64,000 nt of DNA from Chitinimonas koreensis (GCF_014353015.1 NZ_CP060704.1:3187001-3251000), one strand, 5' to 3'; shown: positions 7,293 to 15,464, numbered from the stretch's first letter. Numbers and translations are program-made. Notes: a model not told the origin generated them from the letters alone.

Positions 7293-7828
7293 GCCGCCAC
7301 ATCGTCCTCGACATCGAAACGCTCGATACGGTCGCTACGGCGAGGATCCTGTCGGCCGCCATGCTGTGGGTCGACGTCGACCACGGCGAGGTCGACGTCA
7401 TCAAGTCGATGACACTGTCCATCGCGACTGACTCGCAACCTGACCGCACCGCCAGCGCGGCGACGCGGGATTGGTGGGGCAAGCAACCGCTGGAAGCCCG
7501 GCACGCAGCCTTCGCCGCCAAGAGCCCGATCCCGCTGCAAAACGCCGTGCGCATGATCGCGCAGCAGCTCGAGGCTGACCCCGCCCCGATCTGGGGCAAT
7601 GGCAGCGACTTCGACAACGCGACGCTCGCGCACGCGTTTGCCCAGCAGGGGCTGGAATGGCCGTTCCGCCTCAACCGCTGCTTGCGGACGTTGCGCGCCA
7701 CCGTCGACGCGCTCCGCCCGGGCTTCCGCCCGCCCGTTCGGCCGCCTGAGCTGATCCCCCACATCGCGCAGTACGACGCCCGCTACGAGGCCACCTGCCT
7801 CGCAGCCCTGCTGCACGCGCTCGATTAA
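7289..7828 (+). CDS. DEDD-type 3'-5' exonuclease (phage Rv2179c/ExoVIII-like)
   Basis: 179 aa from GTG 7289, overlapping the previous gene by 4 nt. DEDD-family motifs are visible: ExoI with DIET at residues 8-11, ExoII in IWGNGSDFDN (about 101-110) and ExoIII in HIAQYDARYEA (about 157-167), where H and D are spaced as in the DEDDh/y family. The length and opening (HIVLDIETLDT) match phage 3'-5' exonucleases/exoribonucleases of the PF16473 type. It is probably used in phage DNA metabolism or RNA trimming. The gene ends at the terminator/hairpin element at 7848. Confidence 0.85.
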   Translation: MSRHIVLDIETLDTVATARILSAAMLWVDVDHGEVDVIKSMTLSIATDSQPDRTASAATRDWWGKQPLEARHAAFAAKSPIPLQNAVRMIAQQLEADPAPIWGNGSDFDNATLAHAFAQQGLEWPFRLNRCLRTLRATVDALRPGFRPPVRPPELIPHIAQYDARYEATCLAALLHALD

Positions 7829-7847
7829 TCCCTCGCTCCTCCGATTT

Positions 7848-7893
7848 GGCCTCGCGAGAGGCCGCTTTTTCGGGCCGGCTCATCGAGTCGGCC
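7848..7893 (+). repeat. Intergenic tandem-hairpin element, copy 1
   Basis: GGCCTC-GCGA-GAGGCC (7848-7863) followed by GCTTTTT is a classical terminator. A second hairpin, GGCCGGCTC-ATC-GAGTCGGCC (7873-7893), follows at once. The element and its CCCTCGCTCCTC leader recur at 9624-9696, also directly after a gene. Partial termination or RNA processing within the operon is likely. Confidence 0.7.
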
Positions 7894-7925
7894 AGAGCAA
7901 GCGGCATCGACCCCAGGAGATCGCC

Positions 7926-8051
7926 ATGGTGATTGCGCTGTACCTCGACTGCACCCCCGCCGCGTGGCGCGCCTCGATGGCCGCCGCCGGTTTCGACAGT
8001 GTGCGCGTCCGCCGACTGGCAGGCCGCGTCGTCCTGATCGCGAGCCACTGA
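7926..8051 (+). CDS. Very small prophage protein, unknown
   Basis: 41 aa from ATG 7926 with CAGGAGATCGCC upstream as ribosome site. It begins MVIALYLDCTPAAWRASMAA and ends VVLIASH; a short beta-alpha-beta pattern is possible. It is the first gene after the hairpin element. No family is recognised. The clear ribosome site is the main support. Confidence 0.45.
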   Translation: MVIALYLDCTPAAWRASMAAAGFDSVRVRRLAGRVVLIASH

Positions 8052-8053
8052 TC

Positions 8054-8248
8054 ATGCGCCGCGACGACGTGCACGAACTACCCACCACGCCGGCCTTGCC
8101 GCCGCAGACCGCGCCCGAGGCGCCGGCCAGCCGCATCGCGCTGGTGCTTGGCGCGCTGGCGCTGCTGTCGACGATGCTCACCGATTGCACCGAGCCGCAG
8201 GCCCGTCCGGCCGCCGCACGCCAGACCACCGCGGAGGTACGGCCATGA
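8054..8248 (+). CDS. Small single-pass membrane protein, unknown
   Basis: 64 aa from ATG 8054, 2 nt after the previous stop. One hydrophobic segment (RIALVLGALALLSTML, about residues 31-46) is followed by DC and a Pro/Ala-rich tail. Its TGA overlaps the next ATG (ATGA). It could be a small inner-membrane accessory protein of the phage; no spanin or holin signature is convincing. Confidence 0.45.
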   Translation: MRRDDVHELPTTPALPPQTAPEAPASRIALVLGALALLSTMLTDCTEPQARPAAARQTTAEVRP

Positions 8249-8667
8249 CACTCGACCTGCAAGCGATGCTGTCCCGCATCTCCAACAACGCCGGCCGCGG
8301 CTACCTGACAAAGGCGGAGCTCGATGACATGGCCTTGGCCGGCAACACCGTCGCCGAGGCCGGCCGCCGCGCAGGCGCCGGGCAGGCCGTCGACGCCGCA
8401 GCCACCTGGTCGCGCCTGGCCATCCGCCTCGCGTCTGCCGGAGATCGCCAGCGCGTAACGCTGCGCGACGGCGACCTCGAATCGATTCGTGCCGGCGCTT
8501 ACGTGCTGGGCTGGCTGATGCGCGACCAGCCGCCCGGCGCGATCGACCAAGCCTACGAGCGGGTGATGGGGCTCACAGCCTGCGGGCTCCGGCCACGGTA
8601 CCTGACCAGCGCGCACCCGCGGTTTCGGTCGCTCAGACGCCTGTTTCGCCGCGCGGCACACCTGTGA
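8245..8667 (+). CDS. Prophage protein of unknown function
   Basis: 140 aa from ATG 8245, translationally coupled through ATGA to the preceding gene and preceded by GAGGTACGGCC. It is mostly helical and rich in Ala and Arg, with no membrane segment and no motif I know. The basic C-terminus (FRSLRRLFRRAAHL) may bind nucleic acid. It sits directly before the PAPS-reductase-like gene, within the coupled operon. Confidence 0.5.
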   Translation: MTLDLQAMLSRISNNAGRGYLTKAELDDMALAGNTVAEAGRRAGAGQAVDAAATWSRLAIRLASAGDRQRVTLRDGDLESIRAGAYVLGWLMRDQPPGAIDQAYERVMGLTACGLRPRYLTSAHPRFRSLRRLFRRAAHL

Positions 8668-8675
8668 GATCTGAT

Positions 8676-9626
8676 ATGGAAACCATTCACGTCGTCAGCC
8701 TTTCTGGCGGCAAAGACAGCACGGCTACTGCGCTGATCGCACTCGAGCTACATGGCCACGAGCGGTGCCGATTCGTCTTCGCCGACACCGGCAATGAGCA
8801 CGAGTCGACCTACACCTATGCCCTGGAATACCTCCCACGCGCGCTCGGCATACAAGTAGACGTGGTTCGCGCCAGCTTTGCCGACGAATTCGCCACCAAG
8901 CGAACCAATCTCGCCCGGCTCGCCGCCGGCGAGCCGGAAGTTGCTGTCTACGGTCGCCGCCAATTCAAGTACGCGTGGACCGCGGACGCCGCAGCTCGGG
9001 CGTTGGAATTACTCCATCCAACGGGGAACCCGTTTCTGGATTTATGCATGCTCAAGGGCGGCTTTCCCGCACGCCGGCGCCAGTACTGCACCCAGTATCT
9101 CAAGCGCAACCCCATCACCGAGTACCAGATCGATTTGATCGACCAGGGCTATCACGTCGAGTCATGGCAAGGCGTGCGCGCCAACGAATCCGAGGCCCGC
9201 CGCTGGCTTGCGCAATACGAATACCTGGGCGGTGGCTTGTCGGTGTATCGCCCAATCCTGCGCTGGCACGTCGAAGACGTGTTCGACGCTCACCGCGCCG
9301 TCGGCATCGAGCCGAATCCCCTCTACCGACAAGGCATGAACCGAGTGGGATGCATGCCCTGCATCAACTGCAGCAAAGGCGAACTCACTGAGATTGCCCG
9401 CCGATTTCCGCATCACATCGCCCGCATCGCGGAATGGGAGCGCCTGGTGCAGAGCGTCTGCCGGCCCGAGGCACCGGCGACCTTCTTCCACTCCCAAAAG
9501 AACGGCGCAGCCGGCGTTGCCGCCGCTGTTCAGTGGGCCCGCACAGACCGCGGCGGCAAGCAGTTCTCCTTGCTGACCGATGTCGAGCCTACTGCCTGCG
9601 CCTCGGCCTATGGCCTCTGCGAATAA
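8676..9626 (+). CDS. PAPS reductase/adenylyltransferase-family protein (phage type)
   Basis: 316 aa from ATG 8676; a GTG at 8664 overlapping the upstream stop is an alternative. The PP-loop SLSGGKDSTATA lies at residues 8-19. Then come FADTGNEHE, typical of PAPS reductases, and RQYCTQYLKRNPITEY. A C-terminal CMPCINCSKGE cysteine cluster resembles iron-sulfur PAPS/APS reductases and DndC-like enzymes. The family activates substrates with ATP-type nucleotides. In phages the substrate is usually unknown. With no dnd genes nearby and two methyltransferases in the same operon, a role in nucleic-acid modification or anti-defence is inference, while host-type sulfate reduction is unlikely. Confidence 0.75.
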   Translation: METIHVVSLSGGKDSTATALIALELHGHERCRFVFADTGNEHESTYTYALEYLPRALGIQVDVVRASFADEFATKRTNLARLAAGEPEVAVYGRRQFKYAWTADAAARALELLHPTGNPFLDLCMLKGGFPARRRQYCTQYLKRNPITEYQIDLIDQGYHVESWQGVRANESEARRWLAQYEYLGGGLSVYRPILRWHVEDVFDAHRAVGIEPNPLYRQGMNRVGCMPCINCSKGELTEIARRFPHHIARIAEWERLVQSVCRPEAPATFFHSQKNGAAGVAAAVQWARTDRGGKQFSLLTDVEPTACASAYGLCE

Positions 9627-9650
9627 CCGACTTCCCTCGCTCCTCAATTT

Positions 9651-9696
9651 GGCTGCGCAAGCGGCCGCTTTTTCGGGCCGGTTCCCTGAGCCGGCC
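9651..9696 (+). repeat. Intergenic tandem-hairpin element, copy 2
   Basis: GGCTGC-GCAA-GCGGCC (9651-9666) plus GCTTTTT, then GGCCGG-TTCCCTGA-GCCGGCC (9676-9696), mirrors the element at 7848-7893, including the CCCTCGCTCCTC leader. Base changes leave the stems nearly intact. It separates the PAPS-reductase-like gene from rdgC. Confidence 0.7.
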
Positions 9697-9729
9697 AGCA
9701 AGAGCCAAACCCCACGACCGGAGCCCGCC

Positions 9730-10650
9730 ATGTGGTTCAAGAACCTACAGCCGTACCGCATCACCGATCCCACCAAGATCGACCTCGCCAACCTCGACGC
9801 CGAGTTGAAGAAGCGCAGCTTCGTGCCGGCTGGCACGACCGACCGCATGGTGGCGGGATGGATTCCGCCGGCGCCCCACACGCCCGACGTCTTCGCCTAC
9901 ACCCAGTCGGGCGCCGCGCTGGTCGCACTCAAGACCGAAGAGAAGCTGTTGCCGCCGAGCGTCGTGAAAGAGGCCGCAGACAAGCGCGCCGCCGAGATCG
10001 AGGCCAAGGAGCTGCGCAAGCTCGGCAAGAAGGAGCTGAAGGAGATTCGTGAGCGGATCGCCGAGGAGCTGCTGCCGCGCGCCTTCTCGCGCTCGCGCGT
10101 GCTGCGCGCCGTCATCGACCCCGTCGGGGGCTGGATCTGGATCGACAGCTCGGCGCCGGCCAAGGCCGAGCAGCTGGTGCAGTTCCTGCGCGAAACGCTG
10201 GGCTCGCTGCCGACCAAACGGGCAGAGACCCAGCTCGACCCGGTGACGGCCATGAGCACCTGGCTCGAGCACGGCGCCCCGCCCGGCTACTCGCTGGACG
10301 ATCGCGTGCGTCTCAACGTGCCCGGCACCGGCGGCGGCCAGGTCGCGTGCTCCGGCCTCGACCTCAACGCCGACGAGGTCAAGTCGCACCTGAAGACGGG
10401 CAAGGTGGTGCGGGAGCTGGCCCTCACGTGGGGCGATCGCATCGCCTTCGTACTGACCGAGAAGCTGCAGCTCAAGCGGCTGCAGTTCCTCGACCTGCTG
10501 CAGGACCAGATCAAGCAGGCCGACGCCGAAGACGCTGCCGCGCTGTTCGACGCCTGCCTGGCGCTGCAGATCCTCGAGGGCCGCGCGTACCTGGCGGCGG
10601 TGATCGAGGCGCTGGGCGGCGAGCTGGGCCAGGAGAAGAACCATGACTGA
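9730..10650 (+). CDS. rdgC: Recombination-associated protein RdgC
   Basis: 306 aa from ATG 9730, matching the usual RdgC length of about 300. It starts with the characteristic MWFKNLQPYRIT and contains the RdgC-like LPPSVVKEAADKR, GGWIWIDSS and VRLNVPGTGGGQVACSGLDL blocks. RdgC forms a DNA-encircling dimer ring that limits RecA access. In E. coli it becomes important when replication restarts fail. Prophage copies are frequent and may protect phage DNA or steer recombination. It follows the second hairpin element and overlaps the next gene by 8 nt. Confidence 0.93.
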   Translation: MWFKNLQPYRITDPTKIDLANLDAELKKRSFVPAGTTDRMVAGWIPPAPHTPDVFAYTQSGAALVALKTEEKLLPPSVVKEAADKRAAEIEAKELRKLGKKELKEIRERIAEELLPRAFSRSRVLRAVIDPVGGWIWIDSSAPAKAEQLVQFLRETLGSLPTKRAETQLDPVTAMSTWLEHGAPPGYSLDDRVRLNVPGTGGGQVACSGLDLNADEVKSHLKTGKVVRELALTWGDRIAFVLTEKLQLKRLQFLDLLQDQIKQADAEDAAALFDACLALQILEGRAYLAAVIEALGGELGQEKNHD

Positions 10651-11038
10651 CCAGGAACTGCTGGAACTGGCAGCAAAAGCGGCAAGCTTGCGTATCAGCA
10701 ATCGCTTGACGGCCGGCGGGCTGATGGTGTGCAGCAAGGCACGGCCTTCGCCGCACAAATGGAATCCCCTCGCCAGCGATAGCGACGCCATGCGGCTGGC
10801 GGTCCACCTCGACATGACGACGCGCTTCTACGGCAATGCCTGCGCCCAGGCCACGCGGCCGGGCGGCCCTGCCGCCTACGAGACCGTGGACTATTCGGGC
10901 GGCGACCGCATGGCGGCCGCGCGCCGCGCCATCGTACTTGCCGCGGCAGTGATGGGGAGGGCGCCGTCGCCCCGCCCGTGCAGCAGGCCGAGCAGCACCG
11001 CCTGCGATGACCAACTACGGGAGGCCGATCATGGCTGA
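10643..11038 (+). CDS. Conserved phage protein of unknown function
   Basis: 131 aa from ATG 10643, overlapping the end of rdgC. The core KWNPLASDSDAMRLAVHLDM resembles a widespread phage family with a WNPL..D.DALRLAV motif of unknown role. After about residue 104 the sequence turns Pro/Arg/Ser-rich and overlaps the DUF5131 gene. A single extra base in the GGGG run near 10955 would instead give EGAVAPPVQQAEQHRLR and a stop at 11010, which looks more natural. The C-terminus shown may therefore be a frameshift artefact. Confidence 0.6.
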   Translation: MTDQELLELAAKAASLRISNRLTAGGLMVCSKARPSPHKWNPLASDSDAMRLAVHLDMTTRFYGNACAQATRPGGPAAYETVDYSGGDRMAAARRAIVLAAAVMGRAPSPRPCSRPSSTACDDQLREADHG

Positions 11039-12005
11039 CCGCACGGGCATCGAATGGACCAACGCGACCTGGAATCCCGTCACCGGCTGCACAAAGGTCA
11101 GTCAGGGTTGCAAGCATTGCTACGCGAAGCACCAGATCTGGCCGCGCCTGTCGGCCATGCCTAACACGGTCTACCACGGCCGCGAATTTGAGCAGGTGGA
11201 GTGCCATCTCGAGCGCCTGGCCCAGCCGCTGCGCTGGGCCAAGCCGCGCCGAATCTTCGTCAACTCGATGTCCGATCTGTTCCACGAGGCCGTGCCGGAC
11301 GATTTCATCATCGACGTATTCGAGACGATGGCGCATGCCCAGCAGCACACCTTCCAGGTCCTGACGAAACGGCCGGCACGCATGGCGTACCTGCTGGGCC
11401 TGCAGAGCTGGGATGTGCAGATGGAGATACGCGACCGGCTCAAATACACCCCCGCCGCGGATACGCTCCAATGGCCCCTCCCCAATGTCTGGCTCGGCGT
11501 GAGCGTCGAGGACCAAGCCACGGCCGACGAGCGCATTCCGCTGCTGCTACAAGCACCGGCGGCCGTGCGGTGGATCAGCGCCGAGCCTTTGCTTGGGCCG
11601 GTGACCATTTTCGACCTCGACGGCCCAGTTGACGTCGCCGAGGGCATGGCGTCGCCCATCCACTGGGTGGTGGCAGGCGGCGAGTCCGGGCCTGGCGCCC
11701 GACCGATGAGCATACGGTGGGCGCGCGACCTCCGCGATCAGTGCGCCGCAGCAAGCGTGCCGTTCCTGTTCAAGCAATGGGGAGAGTGGGCTCCTGCGAG
11801 AGTTCGGCCGAGCGAGACATCAGGTCAATTCGCGTTCGGTGATTACGAGCATCAACCCGATCGCTTCGTCCTTACCGACCGATACCCGCGAGCCTTCACC
11901 AGCTTCGGCGCTCGCGCCATTGTCGAGCGCGTCGGAAAGAAGACCGCTGGCAGGCTGCTGGATGGGCACCTCCACGACGCCTATCCGGAGGTGCGCCATG
12001 GCTGA
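11031..12005 (+). CDS. DUF5131 / phage Gp37-Gp68 family protein
   Basis: 324 aa from ATG 11031, with GGGAGG 7 nt upstream; an ATG at 11007 has no such site. The start MADRTGIEWTNATWNPVTGC and the cluster CTKVSQGCKHCYA are diagnostic of DUF5131. Later blocks NSMSDLFHE, TKRPARM and WVVAGGESGPGARPM are typical. The three cysteines resemble, but do not equal, a radical-SAM CX3CX2C motif. Function is not established. The family is common in phages next to DNA-modification genes. The length is normal and the frame is intact. Confidence 0.85.
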   Translation: MADRTGIEWTNATWNPVTGCTKVSQGCKHCYAKHQIWPRLSAMPNTVYHGREFEQVECHLERLAQPLRWAKPRRIFVNSMSDLFHEAVPDDFIIDVFETMAHAQQHTFQVLTKRPARMAYLLGLQSWDVQMEIRDRLKYTPAADTLQWPLPNVWLGVSVEDQATADERIPLLLQAPAAVRWISAEPLLGPVTIFDLDGPVDVAEGMASPIHWVVAGGESGPGARPMSIRWARDLRDQCAAASVPFLFKQWGEWAPARVRPSETSGQFAFGDYEHQPDRFVLTDRYPRAFTSFGARAIVERVGKKTAGRLLDGHLHDAYPEVRHG

Positions 12006-12309
12006 TCGTGCACCCTTCACCACCGACGGCTGCAGCGGCGGTATGAGCTGGATCTGGCGCCGCGTGCTGCGCCGGCGGCCGCCGTGGGAGCACGCGTGCG
12101 TCTCTCACGACTTGGCGTACTGGCGCGGCGGCTCCGCGGCGGACAGGCGGCACGCCGACGCGATGCTGGCTGCCCGGGTCTGCATGAACGGCCACCCCGT
12201 CTGGGCCTTCACGATGTGGCTTGCCGTCCGGATCGGCGGCCACCCCCTTCTCCCGACGCCGTGGCGCTGGGGCTACGGCTTTCCCTATCCGACGAGCTAT
12301 CGCAAATGA
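11998..12309 (+). CDS. Putative phospholipase A2-like phage protein
   Basis: 103 aa from ATG 11998, overlapping the DUF5131 gene. The pattern DGCSGGMSWIW near residue 10 and WEHACVSHDLAYWRGG near residue 30 recalls small PLA2-like proteins: a Cys-x-x-His-Asp dyad followed by Tyr, with a Gly-rich cysteine loop before it. An apolar helix (VWAFTMWLAVRIGG) follows. If active it would act at membranes, for example at lysis or entry, but its place in an early operon argues for caution. The family call rests only on the HD motif and its cysteines. Confidence 0.5.
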   Translation: MADRAPFTTDGCSGGMSWIWRRVLRRRPPWEHACVSHDLAYWRGGSAADRRHADAMLAARVCMNGHPVWAFTMWLAVRIGGHPLLPTPWRWGYGFPYPTSYRK

Positions 12310-14099
12310 TTCAGACCGAAATCACCCACTTCCATTTCTGCTGCGGGCTCGGCGGTGGCGCGGCCGGCATGAACGACGCCAACCCGCGCGTCGGCAACCT
12401 GCAGGCGAAATTCGTATGCCTTGGCGGCATCGACAACGACCCGGCCGCCATCCGCGACTTCGAGCGTCTCACCGGTGTCGCCGGCACCGTGATGGACCTG
12501 TTCACGCGCCAGCAGTACACCGCGTTTCACGGCAAAGAGCCACCACACGGCTGGACGGAGGCAACGCCGGCGGACATCCGGCGCGCGGCCCAGAACCGCC
12601 GGCCTGACATCGTCTGCATCTCGTCGCCCTGCAAGGCCGCCTCGGGCCTCACGCCCGAGAGCCTGAGCATCACCCCGAAGTACGTTGCGCTGAACGAGCT
12701 CACGCTGCGGTGCGTCTGGCTGATGCTCGAGGCGTGGGCAGACGATCCCGTCCCGCTGATCGTGTTCGAAAACGTCCCGCGGCTGGCATCCCGAGCTCGG
12801 CACCTGCTCGACCAGATCATCGCGCTGTTCGCCGCATACGGATACGTCGCGAACGAAACCAAGCACGACTGCGGCCAGATCGGCAGGCTGGCCCAGAGTC
12901 GCAAGCGCTTCCTCATGGTGGCCAGGCACGCGGCGACAGTGCCGCCGTTCCTGTACGAGCCGGAGCAGCACCGCCTGCAGGGCGTGGGCACGGTCCTCGG
13001 CCGTATGCCGCTACCAGGTGATCGCACCGGAGGCCCGATGCATCGCGTGCCAGCGCTGCAGTTCAAAACCTGGGTGCGCCTAGCCTTCGTCGAAGCTGGC
13101 AAGGACTGGCGGAGCCTTGAGCGCCTTGCGGTCGAGAACGGGCACCTGCGCGACTACCTGATCGTGCCAGCTCGGCACGACGGCTACCTCGGCGTGCGCC
13201 GCCGGGACGAACACACTGGCGCCGTCTGTGGCGCCAGCGGGCCGAGCAACGGCGCATTCTCGGTCGCAGATCCACGGCCGGTCGGCATGGCCGAATACAG
13301 CCAGTACGGCGTGCTCGAATGGGAGCGGCACGCTGGTGCTATCAGCGGCCAATCAAAGCCCGGTGGTGGCAGCTATTCGGTGGCCGACCCGCGCGTCGAC
13401 GGCGTGCGCCACAACAACGTCTTCCGGGTCGTGCCGTTCGACGAGCCGGCCGGCACCGTCACCGGTGGCGTCGGACCAACCAGCGGTGGCCAGGCTGTCG
13501 CCGATCCACGGCGGGCCGGCCCTACCTTCGGCAAATACGCGGTGACGGACTGGGCCAGCCACGCCGGCACGGTGATCGCTGGCAGCACGACCGGACAGGG
13601 CGCGTACGCAGTGGCCGACCCGCGATCGGGTCTTAACCGCGGGCGCGGCGACCACTACCTAACCGGCGGCCACTACGGCGTGGTCGGCTGGGACGAACAC
13701 AGCGGCGCCGTCACTGCGGCTGCCTGCCACGACAACGGCCGATGGTCCGTGGCCGACCCTCGCATGCCGGCGAGCAATGACCGTCTGGTCGCCGTCATTC
13801 AGTCGCTGGACGGCACTTGGCATCGCCCATTCACGACGCTCGAGATGGCCGCCCTGCAGAGCCTGATCGAGCCCGAGGAATACCTCGAGCTCGACGGTTT
13901 GAACGACGAGGCATGGCGCGAACGGATCGGCAACGCGATCCCGCGCAAGGCCGCCAAGGCGATCGGCGAGGTGATGGGCACCACGCTGCTGCTGGCCAGG
14001 TCCGGGGAGACTTTCGTGCTCGGCTCGACGCCAATCTGGGTCCGCGACGTGGCCCTGGCGCTCACCCTGCCCGGCAACCTCGAGGGGCTGGCGCCATGA
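12306..14099 (+). CDS. DNA (cytosine-5) methyltransferase with internal five-fold repeat
   Basis: 597 aa from ATG 12306. Motif I is HFCCGLGGGAAGM, motif IV SSPC with catalytic Cys109, motif VI IVFENVPR (about 152-159) and motif VIII QSRKRFLMVAR. The C-terminal RIGNAIPRKAAKAIGEVM is motif X. Between motifs VIII and IX, at about residues 300-486, five degenerate units of about 45 aa each contain an HAGAVxG-like turn and end in VADPR. Repeats of this kind replace a conventional target-recognition domain. It methylates cytosine C5 in DNA, probably to protect phage DNA from host restriction; no cognate endonuclease is visible. It overlaps both neighbours. Confidence 0.9.
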   Translation: MIQTEITHFHFCCGLGGGAAGMNDANPRVGNLQAKFVCLGGIDNDPAAIRDFERLTGVAGTVMDLFTRQQYTAFHGKEPPHGWTEATPADIRRAAQNRRPDIVCISSPCKAASGLTPESLSITPKYVALNELTLRCVWLMLEAWADDPVPLIVFENVPRLASRARHLLDQIIALFAAYGYVANETKHDCGQIGRLAQSRKRFLMVARHAATVPPFLYEPEQHRLQGVGTVLGRMPLPGDRTGGPMHRVPALQFKTWVRLAFVEAGKDWRSLERLAVENGHLRDYLIVPARHDGYLGVRRRDEHTGAVCGASGPSNGAFSVADPRPVGMAEYSQYGVLEWERHAGAISGQSKPGGGSYSVADPRVDGVRHNNVFRVVPFDEPAGTVTGGVGPTSGGQAVADPRRAGPTFGKYAVTDWASHAGTVIAGSTTGQGAYAVADPRSGLNRGRGDHYLTGGHYGVVGWDEHSGAVTAAACHDNGRWSVADPRMPASNDRLVAVIQSLDGTWHRPFTTLEMAALQSLIEPEEYLELDGLNDEAWRERIGNAIPRKAAKAIGEVMGTTLLLARSGETFVLGSTPIWVRDVALALTLPGNLEGLAP

Positions 14100-15181
14100 C
14101 GAAGTTGGAAAACCAGTGCTATTTCGGGGACTGCCGCGAGCTGCTACCGGCCATGGCGCAGGAAGGGCTGAAGGCCCAAATGTGTGTCACGAGCCCGCCG
14201 TATTTCGGCCTTCGGGACTACGGGGTCAACGGCCAGATCGGTCTCGAGGGAACGCCAGAGCAGTACATCGAGCACCTCGTTGAGGTTTTCCGCCACGTGC
14301 GCCAAATCTTGAGCGACGACGGCACGCTGTGGCTGAACATCGGGGACAGCTATGCCGGTGGTGGAAATGGCGGTGGCGGCAGCTTCGCGATCGACGGCAT
14401 CCGAGGGGCTCGGCTGGGCGCCGACAAGAATAAGGCCCTCCGCAAGAACGCTCGGGGTGCCGTGGGCACTTGCAAACCGAAGGACTTGATCGGCATCCCG
14501 TGGATGCTGGCATTCGCTCTGCGCGCCGATGGCTGGTACCTGCGCCAGGACATCATCTGGTCCAAGCCGAATCCGATGCCGGAAAGCGTGCGCGACCGCT
14601 GCACGAAGGCGCACGAGTACCTGTTCCTGCTGAGCAAGTCCCCGCGGTACTTCTTCGATAGCGATGCCCTTCGCGAACCGGCCGCGGAATCGAGCCGACA
14701 GCGATGGACACAGGACATCGAGGCCCAGGCTGGAAGCGACCGGGTGCCGGGCAAAACCAACGGGCCGATGAAGGCAGCGGGGGGGGCTCGCAGCAGCCGC
14801 AACAGCTTCGCCCGAGCCACCAAGGACACCAGCGGCCAGTCAGGGCAGAAGCCCCAGCACCGCGAAGACCGTCCGGACGTCCACTACGACCAGGTACGCA
14901 ACAAGCGCAGCGTCTGGACGGTGGCCACACAGTCGTACAGCGGCGCCCACTTCGCGACATTCCCGGAGGCACTGGTCGAGCCGTGCATTCTCGCCGGCAG
15001 CAGGGCCGGCGACATGGTGATCGACCCATTTTTCGGCAGCGGCACGACTGGGCAGGTTGCTCAGCGACTGGGCCGGAAATTCATCGGGTGCGAGCTGAAC
15101 CGCAGCTACGAATCGCTCCAAGCTCAGCGGCTGCGCCAGCTTGGTCTAGTGCTGCACAAAGAAGCTACTGCCAATGTTTGA
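14096..15181 (+). CDS. Site-specific DNA methyltransferase, beta class (N4-C or N6-A)
   Basis: 361 aa from ATG 14096, coupled to the upstream gene by ATGA. The catalytic TSPPYFGLRDYG at residues 32-43 precedes the AdoMet-binding MVIDPFFGSGTTGQVA near residue 310, the beta-class order. WLNIGDSYAGGG and PKDLIGIPWMLAFALR are typical of phage enzymes of this type. TSPPY followed by GLRDYG is common in N4-cytosine enzymes, though N6-adenine cannot be excluded. With the preceding C5 enzyme it gives the phage two modification activities without a restriction partner. Confidence 0.88.
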   Translation: MTKLENQCYFGDCRELLPAMAQEGLKAQMCVTSPPYFGLRDYGVNGQIGLEGTPEQYIEHLVEVFRHVRQILSDDGTLWLNIGDSYAGGGNGGGGSFAIDGIRGARLGADKNKALRKNARGAVGTCKPKDLIGIPWMLAFALRADGWYLRQDIIWSKPNPMPESVRDRCTKAHEYLFLLSKSPRYFFDSDALREPAAESSRQRWTQDIEAQAGSDRVPGKTNGPMKAAGGARSSRNSFARATKDTSGQSGQKPQHREDRPDVHYDQVRNKRSVWTVATQSYSGAHFATFPEALVEPCILAGSRAGDMVIDPFFGSGTTGQVAQRLGRKFIGCELNRSYESLQAQRLRQLGLVLHKEATANV

Positions 15182-15197
15182 AGACGAGGCCGACCAC

Positions 15198-15446
15198 ATG
15201 AAAAACGCCAACATCAGCGCGGTGTCACACCAAGGGCTCAGCATTGTAGACAGCGCCGGCCGGCCAGCGCGCCTGGCGATCGTAGATCAGGACGGCACCA
15301 TCATCGATGACGGACCCGAAATCGCACGGACAGTCTGGGAAGTGTCCCTACAGAGCTACCGTAACTACCTGCGCGGACAAGGCTACCTGCGTGTCCACGC
15401 GGCCCCACCCGGCGCGGACATCCAGCAACCGAAGGCTGCGGCGTAA
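15198..15446 (+). CDS. Small prophage protein, unknown (last gene of operon)
   Basis: 82 aa from ATG 15198, with GAGG 8 nt upstream. An ATG at 15174, overlapping the methyltransferase stop, would add 8 residues. It reads LSIVDSAGRPARLAIVDQDG and then RTVWEVSLQSYRNYLRGQGYL, a small alpha/beta protein with no recognised family. It is not an excisionase or integrase by eye. A terminator follows at once. Confidence 0.5.
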   Translation: MKNANISAVSHQGLSIVDSAGRPARLAIVDQDGTIIDDGPEIARTVWEVSLQSYRNYLRGQGYLRVHAAPPGADIQQPKAAA

Positions 15447-15464
15447 CCACCCAGCCGATAACGC

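Noticed and set aside
8676..9626. DndC of a phosphorothioation system
   Set aside because: No dndB, dndD or dndE gene nearby; the family resemblance alone does not support it.
13200..13770. CRISPR-like or tandem DNA repeat
   Set aside because: The periodicity is at protein level within an intact methyltransferase frame; DNA units diverge and have no constant repeat-spacer structure.
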